Assembly: GCF_004959925.1 (NCBI RefSeq)
Contig: NZ_SPUW01000002.1
Coordinates: 868,001-932,000, forward strand
Length of the DNA: 64,000 nucleotides
Source of the DNA: Pseudooceanicola onchidii
GTDB lineage: Bacteria; Pseudomonadota; Alphaproteobacteria; Rhodobacterales; Rhodobacteraceae
Direction of reading: 5' to 3'
Each line of letters starts with the position of its first letter. The stretch's first letter is position 1. The position numbers were made by a program, and so were the translations under genes. The notes beneath the pieces are model-generated. The model had not been told where the DNA came from, made no database searches, and worked only from the letters and a program-made list of their open reading frames with translations. Shown in pieces: positions 16,660 through 24,998 of this stretch.

Positions 16660-18177
16660 TCAGCCATGGGCCACCTCCATGTCGTGGGCGCCGCCCATCA
16701 TCAGTCCGATCTCGTCCACGGTCAGCCCCTTGGCCGGGCGGATGTCGCTCAGCCGGCCCTCGTTCAGCGCGGCAAACCGGTCCGAGACCTCCATGAGCTC
16801 GTCCAGGTCCTGAGAGATCACGACCACCGCCGCGCCCCCGGCTGCCAGATCAAGGATCGCCTGCCGGATCGTCGCGGCAGCCGCCGCATCGACGCCCCAG
16901 GTCGGCTGGTTGACCACCAGAACCTGCGGGTCCTGCAACACCTCTCGTCCAATGACGAATTTCTGCAGGTTGCCGCCCGACAGCGACCGCGCCGCGTTTT
17001 CCGTGCCCGGCGTGCGGACATCGAAGCGGGCGATGATCTCCTTGGCGAAATCGCGGGCGCGGCCCCAGTTGAGGAAGCCGTTGGTCGCGATCTGCCGCCG
17101 GTCGACGGCTGTCAGCGCGGCGTTTTCCGTCAGGCTCATGTCCGGGGCGGCGGCATGGCCCAGCCGTTCCTCGGGCGCGGTCAGCAGCCCCATGCGGCGG
17201 CGTTCACCCGGTCCCTTGGTGCCGATCTCGGCCCCGTCCAGCACGACCATCCCGGCGGCCGACCGCAGCTCACCCGACAGCGCGCCCAGCAGTTCGTCCT
17301 GCCCGTTGCCCGCGACACCGGCCAGCCCCAGAACCTCGCCCGCGCGCACCTCGAAGGTGATGCCCTTGAGCGATGTGCCGAACTGGCCAGGGGAGGCCAC
17401 CGACAGCCCGTTCAGCGCCAGCCGCACCGCGCCGGGTTCGTTGTAGTCGCGGCTTGGCGTGTGCAGTTCCGCGCCCACCATCAGCTCGGCCATCTCACGC
17501 GCCGTGGTGTCGCGCGGGGTGCAGGTGGCGACCTTTTTGCCCAGTCGCAGGATCGTCGCCTCGTCGCAAAGCGCGCGAATTTCCTCAAGCTTGTGAGAGA
17601 TATAGAGGATCGACGTGCCTTCGGATTTCAGCTTGCGCAGCGTCTCGAACAGGATCTCGACCTCTTGCGGGGTCAGCACGCTGGTCGGTTCGTCCATGAT
17701 CAGCAGCTTGGGGTTCTGCAACAGGCAGCGGATGATCTCGACCCGCTGGCGTTCGCCCGCTGACAGGTCGCCGACGACGCGCCAGGGATCCAGCGGCAAC
17801 CCGTATTGTTCCGACACCTCGCGGATCCGCGCGGCCAGGTCGCGCAGGGCCGGCGGGTTCGCCATGCCAAGCGCGATGTTCTCGGCCACCGTCAGCGCAT
17901 CGAACAGAGAGAAATGCTGAAAGACCATCGCGACGCCCGAGGCGCGGGCCGCCTGCGGTTCGGCCGGGGCATAGGCCGCGCCCCGCATCCGCATCTCACC
18001 GCTGTCGGGCTTCACCAGGCCATAGATCATCTTGACCATGGTCGACTTGCCGGCGCCATTTTCGCCCAGAAGCGCGTGCACCTCGCCCGGCTGGATGTCA
18101 AAGGACACGTCGTCGTTGGCCACGACGCCCGGATAGGCCTTCGTCAGGCCGCGAATGGAAAGAAGCGGTTCCGTCAC
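16660..18177 (-). CDS. ABC transporter ATP-binding protein, two ATPase domains (purine/nucleoside type)
   Basis: 505 residues, fused double ATPase as in the RbsA/BMP-type importers. Domain 1 (1-240): Walker A GENGAGKST, signature LSAGERQRVEI, Walker B LLIMDEPTSVLTPQE and H-loop YISHKLEE. Domain 2 (about 250-500): degenerate Walker A GVAGNGQDE, signature LSGGNLQKFVIGRE and VVNQPTWGVD. It energises the two permeases. The start overlaps the xdhC stop by four bases, tying transporter synthesis to xanthine dehydrogenase synthesis. Confidence 0.95.
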   Translation of the reverse strand: MTEPLLSIRGLTKAYPGVVANDDVSFDIQPGEVHALLGENGAGKSTMVKMIYGLVKPDSGEMRMRGAAYAPAEPQAARASGVAMVFQHFSLFDALTVAENIALGMANPPALRDLAARIREVSEQYGLPLDPWRVVGDLSAGERQRVEIIRCLLQNPKLLIMDEPTSVLTPQEVEILFETLRKLKSEGTSILYISHKLEEIRALCDEATILRLGKKVATCTPRDTTAREMAELMVGAELHTPSRDYNEPGAVRLALNGLSVASPGQFGTSLKGITFEVRAGEVLGLAGVAGNGQDELLGALSGELRSAAGMVVLDGAEIGTKGPGERRRMGLLTAPEERLGHAAAPDMSLTENAALTAVDRRQIATNGFLNWGRARDFAKEIIARFDVRTPGTENAARSLSGGNLQKFVIGREVLQDPQVLVVNQPTWGVDAAAAATIRQAILDLAAGGAAVVVISQDLDELMEVSDRFAALNEGRLSDIRPAKGLTVDEIGLMMGGAHDMEVAHG

Positions 18178-19106
18178 CCTGTCATGTCCCTTGCGGCGTC
18201 TTGGCGCGCCTGCATCTGTGTTAATAACCTTGCCGCGACGCCAACCGCAATCTCCTGTGGATGTTTGCCGAAGGCCGGATCGCCGATTGGGCAGGATATG
18301 CTGTCGATCCGGGCAGGTGCATGGCCCAGGGCGGCCAATCTAGACCGGAACCGCGCCCACTTGGTCTTCGACCCGATCACCCCCGCGCTGGCGAACCCGC
18401 GCCGCAGCACCGCGTCGCACAGCGCCAGGTCAAGCGTGTGGGAATAGGTCAGGATCAGGTGATGCGCGTCGGATGGGGCATGGGCAGCCAGGCGTTCGGG
18501 CTGCGCGGCGGGCACCACCGTCACGCCGTCCGGCACCGTGTCGGGGAACCGGTCGGCGTGGGTGTCCACCCAGGTGACCGCGACATCCGGAAGGGGGCTG
18601 ATCGTCGCGACGATGGCCCGTCCCACATGGCCCGCGCCCCAGACCCAGACCTGCGTTTCGCGCCGTTCGACCGGGTCGATCAGCCAGCCGTCGATCAGCT
18701 GCGTGGCCGGGGCGGCCTTGCCGTTGCGCAGGTCCGACAGCGCGCGCCGGACGGCCAGTGGCCGAACGTCCGGCCCGTCGATCCGGCGCAGGATGATGTC
18801 TCCCTGCGGTTCGGGCAGGTGGTCGATCCGGTCGAAGACCAGCACCACCGCCCCGCCGCAGCACTGGCCAAGATCCGGGCCGAGCGTCCGGCGCATCACG
18901 CGGTTTTCGGTCAGGCCCTGCGCGGCGCGGATCGCCTCAAGCTCCAGCGCGCCACCGCCGATGGTGCCCGCGACCAGTCCCGAGGGCGCGACCAGCATCG
19001 ACGCGCCGACCTCGCGCGGGGCCGATCCGCGCAGGCCCGCCACGCTCACCCGTACCAGCGGCCCGTGCCGGTCCAGCGCCGTGGCAAGGGCGCCCAGATC
19101 AACCAC
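18174..19106 (-). CDS. xdhC: Xanthine dehydrogenase accessory protein XdhC
   Basis: 310 residues. XdhC binds molybdenum cofactor, promotes its sulfuration and delivers it to XdhB. Seen here: RVSVAGLRGSAPREVGASMLV, the GTIGGGALELEAI motif, GQCCGGAVVLVFD with the conserved Cys pair, and a C-terminal Rossmann-like XdhC domain (VWGAGHVGRAIV, GVIGSKTKWARFRSRL). The GTG start at 19106 is chosen because it overlaps the xdhB stop by eight bases and gives the usual N terminus; the upstream frame to 19196 runs inside xdhB and is rejected. The stop overlaps the ATPase gene. Confidence 0.93.
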   Translation of the reverse strand: MVDLGALATALDRHGPLVRVSVAGLRGSAPREVGASMLVAPSGLVAGTIGGGALELEAIRAAQGLTENRVMRRTLGPDLGQCCGGAVVLVFDRIDHLPEPQGDIILRRIDGPDVRPLAVRRALSDLRNGKAAPATQLIDGWLIDPVERRETQVWVWGAGHVGRAIVATISPLPDVAVTWVDTHADRFPDTVPDGVTVVPAAQPERLAAHAPSDAHHLILTYSHTLDLALCDAVLRRGFASAGVIGSKTKWARFRSRLAALGHAPARIDSISCPIGDPAFGKHPQEIAVGVAARLLTQMQARQDAARDMTG

Positions 19107-21534
19107 GGCGCACCCGGTCGACCGCCGCCAGCACCCGTTCGGGCGTGGCGGGGGCGTCCAGCGCCGGATAGCCCGGCCCGCAGGCCGCCACGGCATCCGA
19201 CAGGGCCATCAGGGCGGAAATCCCCAGCATGAAGGGCGGCTCACCCACGGCCTTGGACCGATAGATCGTCTCCTCCCGGTTGGCCCCGTCCCAGAGCGCG
19301 ACGTTGAAAACCTCGGGCCGGTCGCCGCAGGCGGGGATCTTGTAGGTCGAAGGCGCATGCGTCCGCAGCCGCCCGCGATCGTCCCAGACCAGTTCCTCGG
19401 TCGTCAGCCAGCCCGCGCCCTGAACATAGCCGCCCTCGATCTGGCCGATGTCCAGCGCCGGGTTCAAGGACTCGCCAACATCGTGCAGGATATCCGTCCG
19501 CAGGATCCGGTATTCGCCGGTCAGCGTGTCGATGACGACCTCGGTGCAGGCTGCGCCATGGGCAAAATAGAAGAACGGCCGACCCTGCCCGCGCTTGCGG
19601 TCCCAGGCCAGGCCGGGGGTCTTGTAGTACCCAGTGGCCGACAGGCTTACCCGGCTTTCATAGGTCAGCTGCGCGGCGCGGGCGAAACTGATCGTATCGC
19701 CGCCGACCGTGACCTCGCCTCCCGCAAAGACAACCGTGTCGGGCGCAACCTGGTGCAGTTCGGCCAGGCAGGCGGCGATCCGGTCGCGGATCGTGTCGCA
19801 GGCGATCTTCACCGCCATGCCGTTCAGATCCGACCCCGAAGACGCCGCCGTGGCCGAGGTGTTGGGCACCTTGCTAGTGTCGGTGGCGGTGACCTTCACG
19901 ACCTCCATCCCGACGCCAAAGGCCTGCGCCGCCACCTGCGCGACCTTCTGGTAGAGGCCTTGCCCCATCTCGGTGCCGCCGTGGTTCACCTGTACCGACC
20001 CGTCCTGGTAGACATGCACAAGCGCGCCCGCCTGGTTCAGATGGGTGAGCGTGAAGGAGATCCCGAACTTCACCGGCGTCAGCGCGATCCCGCGCTTCAG
20101 CACCGGCTGGGTCGCGTTCCAGTCGGCCACCTTCGCCCGCCGCGCCGCATAGTCGGACTGGTCGGCCAGCCTCTCGGTCATCGCATTCAGGATGAAATCC
20201 GTCACCGCCATCCCGTAGGGCGTGGTCTGGCCCGAGGCCTCGGCCACGACCACACGATTCAGCTCATCCGGTCCGCCGCGTGATGTCAGGTCGGCCTCTT
20301 TCTTTTTGCCGGAAATATCCTCGGGGGGCGGTGACGATCCAAGGGATCGTTGCGGGGGGGCAGACGGCCCCCCCTCCGTCGCGTCCTCCGCCATGTCGGT
20401 ATAATAGTTCGCCCGGCGAACCTTCAGCGGATCCAGACCCAGGGCGTGGGCGACATGATCCATCACCCGTTCGATCCCGACCATGCCCTGCGGCCCGCCG
20501 AAGCCACGAAAGGCGGTGGCGGAACAGGTGTTGGTCTTGAGCCGGTGACTTTCGATCCGCACGTGATCCAGAAGGTAGGCGTTGTCGGCATGCAGCATCG
20601 CGCGGTCCGCGACGGGCAGGGACAGGTCCTGGCTCCAGCCGCAGCGCATCAGGTGGCGGAAATCCACGCCCGTCAGGCGGCCCAGATCGTCGAACCCCGC
20701 GCGATAGTCGATCCGCAGGTCATGCCGCTTTCCGGTGATGACCATGTCGTCGTCGCGGTCATAGCGCATCCGGCAGGGGCGCCCCGTGGCGCGCGCGGCG
20801 ACCGAACACGCGACGGCCAGCGCGTTGCCCTGGCTTTCCTTGCCGCCGAACCCGCCGCCCATGCGCCGCATCTCGACCCGGACGGCGTGCATCGGCAGGC
20901 CAAGCGCCTCGGCCACCTTGTGCTGGATCTCGGTCGGGTGCTGGGTCGAGCTGTGCACGACCATCTCTCCGCCGTCCTGCGGCAGGGCCAGCGCGGCCTG
21001 ACCTTCGAGGTAGAAATGCTCCTGCCCGCCGACCTCCATCGTGCCCTCGACGCGGTGCGGGGCGCGGGCGATGGCGTCTGCGGCCGCGCCCTTGGACCAG
21101 ATCACGGGCCCGTCCTCGAACCGGCTGTCGGCCGCCAGTGCCTCGTCCACCGTCAGGATCGGCGTCTCTTCGGTGATGTCGAAGGTGGCCAGCCGGGCGG
21201 CCTTGCGCGCGGCAAGGTGCGAGGTCGCGACGACCAGGAATACCGGCTGTCCGACGAAATGCACGCGGTCGGTGGCCAGCAGCGGTTCGTCATGGATCGA
21301 GGGCGAGACGTCGTTGGCGAAGGGCAGGTCGTCCGCACACATAACGGCAACCACGCCCGGCGCGGCGCGGACCTTTGTCAGGTCGACCCCGTTCAGAACC
21401 CCGCGCGCCACAGTCGACAGGCCGAAGGCCAGGTGCAGCGTGTTCGCGGGGGCGGGGATGTCGTCGACATAGCGCGCGGCGCCGGTGACATGCAGCGGCG
21501 CGGTGTCGTGGGGGAGGGGTTTTCCGACGCTCAT
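19099..21534 (-). CDS. xdhB: Xanthine dehydrogenase molybdopterin-binding subunit XdhB, with in-frame repeat insertion
   Basis: 811 residues. The molybdenum-cofactor subunit hydroxylates hypoxanthine and xanthine. Family blocks: HVTGAARYVDDIPAP, GGQEHFYLEGQ, GGFGGKESQGNALA, CSATAFRGFGGPQGM, GTEMGQGLYQKVAQ, the substrate-site SATAASSGSDLNG and the catalytic glutamate in KAVGEPPFMLG. Bacterial XdhB is usually near 770-780 residues. The surplus is a low-complexity stretch, about residues 385-435 (EGGPSAPPQRSLG ... GKKKEADLTSRGGPDEL), translated from a dispersed repeat copy. A longer upstream frame to 21816 is a shadow. ATG 21534 overlaps the stop of the small ORF in front. With XdhA it forms an (alpha-beta)2 enzyme. 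Confidence 0.95.
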   Translation of the reverse strand: MSVGKPLPHDTAPLHVTGAARYVDDIPAPANTLHLAFGLSTVARGVLNGVDLTKVRAAPGVVAVMCADDLPFANDVSPSIHDEPLLATDRVHFVGQPVFLVVATSHLAARKAARLATFDITEETPILTVDEALAADSRFEDGPVIWSKGAAADAIARAPHRVEGTMEVGGQEHFYLEGQAALALPQDGGEMVVHSSTQHPTEIQHKVAEALGLPMHAVRVEMRRMGGGFGGKESQGNALAVACSVAARATGRPCRMRYDRDDDMVITGKRHDLRIDYRAGFDDLGRLTGVDFRHLMRCGWSQDLSLPVADRAMLHADNAYLLDHVRIESHRLKTNTCSATAFRGFGGPQGMVGIERVMDHVAHALGLDPLKVRRANYYTDMAEDATEGGPSAPPQRSLGSSPPPEDISGKKKEADLTSRGGPDELNRVVVAEASGQTTPYGMAVTDFILNAMTERLADQSDYAARRAKVADWNATQPVLKRGIALTPVKFGISFTLTHLNQAGALVHVYQDGSVQVNHGGTEMGQGLYQKVAQVAAQAFGVGMEVVKVTATDTSKVPNTSATAASSGSDLNGMAVKIACDTIRDRIAACLAELHQVAPDTVVFAGGEVTVGGDTISFARAAQLTYESRVSLSATGYYKTPGLAWDRKRGQGRPFFYFAHGAACTEVVIDTLTGEYRILRTDILHDVGESLNPALDIGQIEGGYVQGAGWLTTEELVWDDRGRLRTHAPSTYKIPACGDRPEVFNVALWDGANREETIYRSKAVGEPPFMLGISALMALSDAVAACGPGYPALDAPATPERVLAAVDRVRRG
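20295..20375 (-). repeat. Dispersed palindromic repeat, copy 5, inside the xdhB reading frame
   Basis: On the minus strand it reads GGGGGGCCGTCTGCCCCCCC, a GATCCCTTGGATC palindrome, CCCCCCGAGGATATTTCCGG and AAAAAGAAAGAGG. This matches the layout of the intergenic copies at 11053, 50179 and 10884. It is read through in frame and encodes part of the extra segment of XdhB. Confidence 0.75.
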
Positions 21535-21707
21535 GCCCGCACCTCCAGTCCGGTGGTTGCGGATCCGGCGGGAAGGGCCGCGCCGACTCGAGGGGGGCGC
21601 GAAAGCGCCACCCAGTGGGGCGGGGCGGCGCTGCCCGGCGTGTGCGCCGGGCGGGACGCATGATCGAGGTTTCGACAGGGGATCACGTTGCTCATGCCCG
21701 CACCTCC
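21529..21707. repeat. 18-bp direct repeats flanking a 161-bp insertion-like segment
   Basis: GCTCATGCCCGCACCTCC is present at 21529-21546 and again at 21690-21707, period 161. Each copy contains the ATGA stop/start overlap and the Shine-Dalgarno-like GGAGGTG (minus strand). The segment between contains GC-rich inverted stretches (for example CCCGGCG/CGCCGGG near 21630-21651) but no transposase. Confidence 0.65.
21531..21695 (-). CDS. Small ORF (54 aa) coupled between xdhA and xdhB, probably repeat-derived
   Basis: An ATG at 21695 overlaps the xdhA stop (ATGA) and the TGA at 21531 overlaps the xdhB start, so the frame is translationally placed between both subunits. The product is basic and rich in Pro/Ala/Arg ([20 protein letters not shown] ... 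GLEVRA), with no domain I know. The 18-base sequence GCTCATGCCCGCACCTCC occurs at both borders (21529-21546 and 21690-21707), as after an insertion with target duplication. The peptide may be only a by-product of that insertion; no function is claimed. Confidence 0.4.
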   Translation of the reverse strand: MSNVIPCRNLDHASRPAHTPGSAAPPHWVALSRPPRVGAALPAGSATTGLEVRA

Positions 21708-23062
21708 CGCACGTTGGTCGCAGCGCCCTGAGCTTCCAGCCAGTACCGGCGCAGCATGTTGCGCGCAGCGGCAAGGCGGTAGTCGGCCGAGGCGCGCATG
21801 TCCGACATGGGCGCAAAATCCTTGCTCCATTCCGGTGCGGCGCGGGCCAGCGCGGCCTCGTCGAAGGGCTGGCCGATCAGCGCGGCCTCGACATGGGCGG
21901 CCCGTTTGGGGATGCCCGCCATGCCGCCAAAGGCGATGCGGGCACCGGTCACGATGCCGCCCTCCACGCTCAGGTTGAAGCACCCCAGCACGGCCGAGAT
22001 GTCCTGATCGAAGCGTTTCGACAGCTTGTAACAGGCCAGCCGCTGCGCGTGTTTCGGGATCGTCACGGCCTCGACGAATTCACCCGGCGCGCGGTCCTGC
22101 TTGCCGTAGTCGAGGAAGAAATCCTCGATCGGCATTTCACGGCGCGTGTCGCCGTGGCGCAGGTGCAGCGTCGCGCCCAGGGCGATCAGCGCGGGCGGGT
22201 TGTCCCCGATCGGCGATCCGTTGGCGATGTTGCCGCCGATCGTCGCGGCCTGTCGGACCTGTTCCGACCCATAGCGCGTGACCATCGCGGCATAGCTGGG
22301 GTGATGGGCCTTCAGCGTTGGCAGCAGTTCGGCCATGGTGACCGCCGCGCCGATGCGGAGGGTGTCCGCTCCGCTTTCGATCCGTTTCAGGTCCGCGCAG
22401 CGGTTGGTGAAAATCACGCGGTCCAGCTGCCGCAACTGCTTGGTCACCCAAAGCCCGACATCCGTGGCGCCGCCGATCAGCGTGGCATCGGGCTGGGCGG
22501 CATAGATCGCCGCCAGTTCGTCCGAGGATTCGGGCGCGAGGGTCGAGGCTGCGACCTCGGGTGGCGTATCGGTCAGCCAGTCGGGGATCGCCGCGCCCTC
22601 TGCCGCCTGCGCCGCGCGCACGATCGGGGCGTAGCCGGTGCAGCGGCACAGGTTGCCCGCCAGTACGGTGTCGTGATCCTTGCGCCCCGTCATATGTGCG
22701 GTCACCATCGAGGCGATGAACCCCGGCGTGCAGAAGCCGCATTGCGATCCGTGCTGGTCGACCATGGCCTGCTGAACCGGGTGCATCTGGCCATCCGGAC
22801 CCGCCATGCCTTCGACCGTTCGCACCGATTTGCCGTGCAGCTGCGGCAGAAACAGGATGCAGGCGTTCAGGGCCTTCACCCCCTGCGGGCTGTCGGGATC
22901 GGTCACCATCACGGTGCAGGCGCCGCAATCGCCTTCGTTGCAGCCCTCCTTGGTGCCGGTCAGGCCGCGCTGGTCGCGCAGGTATTGCAGAAGTGTCGTG
23001 GTCGGCGCGACCTCGGGGGAGAGGTCGACGCGGTCTCCGTTCAGGTGAAAGGAGATGGTCAT
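21692..23062 (-). CDS. xdhA: Xanthine dehydrogenase small subunit XdhA (2Fe-2S and FAD)
   Basis: 456 residues. The N-terminal ferredoxin-like domain carries cluster ligands in [11 protein letters not shown] (Cys41, 46, 49) and Cys68; the helical domain carries the second cluster in QCGFCTPGF (Cys108, 111) and LCRCTGY (Cys139, 141). The C-terminal half is the CO-dehydrogenase type FAD domain ([32 protein letters not shown]). It passes electrons from XdhB to NAD+. The ATG at 23062 follows GGAG on the minus strand and starts at the ferredoxin fold; the upstream extension to 23209 is rejected. First gene of the xdh-transporter unit. Confidence 0.95.
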   Translation of the reverse strand: MTISFHLNGDRVDLSPEVAPTTTLLQYLRDQRGLTGTKEGCNEGDCGACTVMVTDPDSPQGVKALNACILFLPQLHGKSVRTVEGMAGPDGQMHPVQQAMVDQHGSQCGFCTPGFIASMVTAHMTGRKDHDTVLAGNLCRCTGYAPIVRAAQAAEGAAIPDWLTDTPPEVAASTLAPESSDELAAIYAAQPDATLIGGATDVGLWVTKQLRQLDRVIFTNRCADLKRIESGADTLRIGAAVTMAELLPTLKAHHPSYAAMVTRYGSEQVRQAATIGGNIANGSPIGDNPPALIALGATLHLRHGDTRREMPIEDFFLDYGKQDRAPGEFVEAVTIPKHAQRLACYKLSKRFDQDISAVLGCFNLSVEGGIVTGARIAFGGMAGIPKRAAHVEAALIGQPFDEAALARAAPEWSKDFAPMSDMRASADYRLAAARNMLRRYWLEAQGAATNVREVRA

Positions 23063-23182
23063 GTGCGTTGTCCGCCGCCTTACCCCGTTGGACCCTTGTG
23101 CCCGGTTCGATGCGGCGTAGAGCCGGGCGGTCTTCCGGCATACAGGAAAGCGGGTGGCGGGACGCATTGCAAGCAAATGCTG

Positions 23183-23202
23183 AAAAAACCGGCGCTGACC
23201 GG
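23183..23202 (-). terminator. Weak Rho-independent terminator behind pxpA
   Basis: On the minus strand CCGG-TCAGCG-CCGG is followed by TTTTTT. The stem is only four pairs, but the T-run is good and it sits 26 bases behind the pxpA stop. It separates the oxoprolinase unit from xdhA, which should then have its own promoter in 23063-23182. Confidence 0.5.
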
Positions 23203-23227
23203 ACGGCATCTGCCTGCGTCTTGGGCG

Positions 23228-23983
23228 TCAGAGCTTTTGCAGCGTGACCCCTGTCGCGGCCAGCGCATCCCGCACGGCCTGAGCGATTTCAATGGCTTCG
23301 GGCGTGTCGCCGTGGCAGCAGATGGTGTCGATCCGGGTCGGGACGCGTTTGCCGCTGTCGGTGATGATCGCGCCTTCGCGCACCATCTCGGCCATGCGCC
23401 GACCGGCCGTCGCCGCATCGTGGATCACCGCGCCGGGCAGGGATCGGTCCACCAGAGTGGCGTCGTCGTTGTAGGCGCGGTCGGCAAAGATCTCTCCGGC
23501 CCAGGTCAGCCCAAGCTCTTCGCAGGCGCGCTGCTGCGCGGTCCCCGCAAGGGTCATGATGACGATGCCGGGTTGGGCCTTTTCCGCTGCGGCATAGCAG
23601 ATCCGGGCCATCTCGATATCCTCCGACGCCATGTTCGACAGCGCGCCATGCAATTTCAGGTGTCGGATGTCGCCGCCCACCACCCGCGCCATCGCCTGCG
23701 CCGCGCCCAGCTGGTAGGTGATCATGTTGGTCAGCTCTTCGCCCGACAGCTTGATCCGGCGACGGCCGAACCCCTGCAGATCGGCGAACCCCGGATGCGC
23801 GCCCAGCCCGACGCCCCGGTCCAGCGCCAGACGCATGGTGCGTGCCATCACGTCCGCATCGCCCGCGTGGAACCCGCAGGCGATATTGGCCGAGGTCACG
23901 ACGTCGAGGATCCCCGCGTCGTTGCCCATGATCCAGGGCCCGAAGCTTTCGCCCATGTCCGCGTTCAGATCGACCGTCTTCAT
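23228..23983 (-). CDS. pxpA: 5-oxoprolinase subunit A (LamB/YcsF family)
   Basis: 251 residues. PxpA together with PxpB and PxpC hydrolyses 5-oxoproline to glutamate with ATP. The LamB/YcsF signature is complete: DLNADMGESFGPW, SANIACGFHAGDA, GLGAHPGFADLQGFGRR, IRHLKLHGALSN and FADRAYNDDATLVDRS. ATG 23983 lies one base past the pxpC stop; an ATG at 24001 in the same frame would overlap pxpC by more and adds six residues outside the conserved start. Confidence 0.93.
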   Translation of the reverse strand: MKTVDLNADMGESFGPWIMGNDAGILDVVTSANIACGFHAGDADVMARTMRLALDRGVGLGAHPGFADLQGFGRRRIKLSGEELTNMITYQLGAAQAMARVVGGDIRHLKLHGALSNMASEDIEMARICYAAAEKAQPGIVIMTLAGTAQQRACEELGLTWAGEIFADRAYNDDATLVDRSLPGAVIHDAATAGRRMAEMVREGAIITDSGKRVPTRIDTICCHGDTPEAIEIAQAVRDALAATGVTLQKL

Positions 23984-23984
23984 C

Positions 23985-24998
23985 CTATCCGTCCTCTTCA
24001 TCGCCGCGGATCACCCCGCCGATCAACTGGTAGGCCAGAAGGTCGGGGATGTCATGCGGATCGCGGCGCAGCGGCCGGACCGCCTTGCGCAGCGCCTTCA
24101 GCTGGTCGGCGTCGGACCGCCAGAGGGCATCTGCGTCGGCCACGGTGATGTCGGTGAACCGCAGGTCGGCGCCGGGGGTGGCCTGCGCCACGCGGGGCAG
24201 GTCGGCGGAGATCACCGTGCCGATCCGGGGATAGCCGCCCATGGTCTGGCATTCGGTCATCAGGATGTAGGGGATGCCGTCGCCGGTCATCTGCACGTCA
24301 CCGGGCTGGATGATGTCAGAGGCCAGATCGCTCGTGTTGCTGGCAAAGGGTGCGCCGTCGAAGTCAAGCCGCACGCCCTGCCGGTTCCCGGTCCGTGACC
24401 GGGTGAAGGCGGTCGTGAACAGTCGGTCGCGGGTGGCATCGTCGAACAGCCCGGTCTGCGGGCCAGGCATCAGGCGCAGGGCACCGCCGCTGAACCGGTC
24501 TTCGGGGGCGATCGTCACGGGCGGCGCGTCGGTGTCCGGATCCGCGCCGATCGGCAGCGTATCCCCGGACTGCAGCAACCGCCCGATGCCAACGGTCAGA
24601 TGCGCCGCGCGGCTGCCCATGACCGGATCGGTGGCGATGCCGCCCGCGGGGGTGAGGTAGCCATAGACGCCGGCACGCGCCGGGCCGATGGTCAGACGGT
24701 CGCCGGGGTCAAGCCGCAGGGTCGTGTTCCACTGCACGGGCTGGCCGTTCAGACTGGCCTGCATCTTGGCGCCGGTCAGGGCGATGCGGGTGGGGGCCGT
24801 GGTGCTGACCTCCGCCCCCATCATGGCCATTTCCAGTGCGGGAACGGGGGCGGTCAGCCCCAGCAGCGCCGCGGCCTCCTGCAGGGCCAGGCGGTCAGCG
24901 GCGCCCCCGCGCGACAGCCCCTCGGCCAGGCGTCCCGGGCGGCCCATGTCCTGCACGGCGACGCCGGGGCCGCAGCGATGCAGCGTCAGGCCCGTCAT
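23985..24998 (-). CDS. pxpC: 5-oxoprolinase subunit C (biotin-dependent carboxyltransferase-like, KipA/AHS2)
   Basis: 337 residues with the AHS2 domain: GVAVQDMGRPGRLAEGLSRGGAAD near the N terminus (the family D-x-G-R-x-G pattern), LTPAGGIATDPVMGSRAAHLT, and GDGIPYILMTECQTMGGYPRIGTV in the C-terminal half. It acts in the PxpABC complex, where PxpBC carry out the phosphorylation and release steps. ATG 24998 overlaps the pxpB stop (ATGA). The alternative ATG at 25013 adds five residues. Confidence 0.92.
   Translation of the reverse strand: MTGLTLHRCGPGVAVQDMGRPGRLAEGLSRGGAADRLALQEAAALLGLTAPVPALEMAMMGAEVSTTAPTRIALTGAKMQASLNGQPVQWNTTLRLDPGDRLTIGPARAGVYGYLTPAGGIATDPVMGSRAAHLTVGIGRLLQSGDTLPIGADPDTDAPPVTIAPEDRFSGGALRLMPGPQTGLFDDATRDRLFTTAFTRSRTGNRQGVRLDFDGAPFASNTSDLASDIIQPGDVQMTGDGIPYILMTECQTMGGYPRIGTVISADLPRVAQATPGADLRFTDITVADADALWRSDADQLKALRKAVRPLRRDPHDIPDLLAYQLIGGVIRGDEEDG

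Noticed and set aside
19107-19196. N-terminal extension of XdhC
   Set aside because: It reads the end of xdhB in another frame (Pro/Arg rich) and is not part of the XdhC family; GTG 19106 fits better.
21535-21816. N-terminal extension of XdhB by 94 residues
   Set aside because: It crosses the end of xdhA and the insertion in a shadow phase; the true N terminus begins at the conserved block after ATG 21534.
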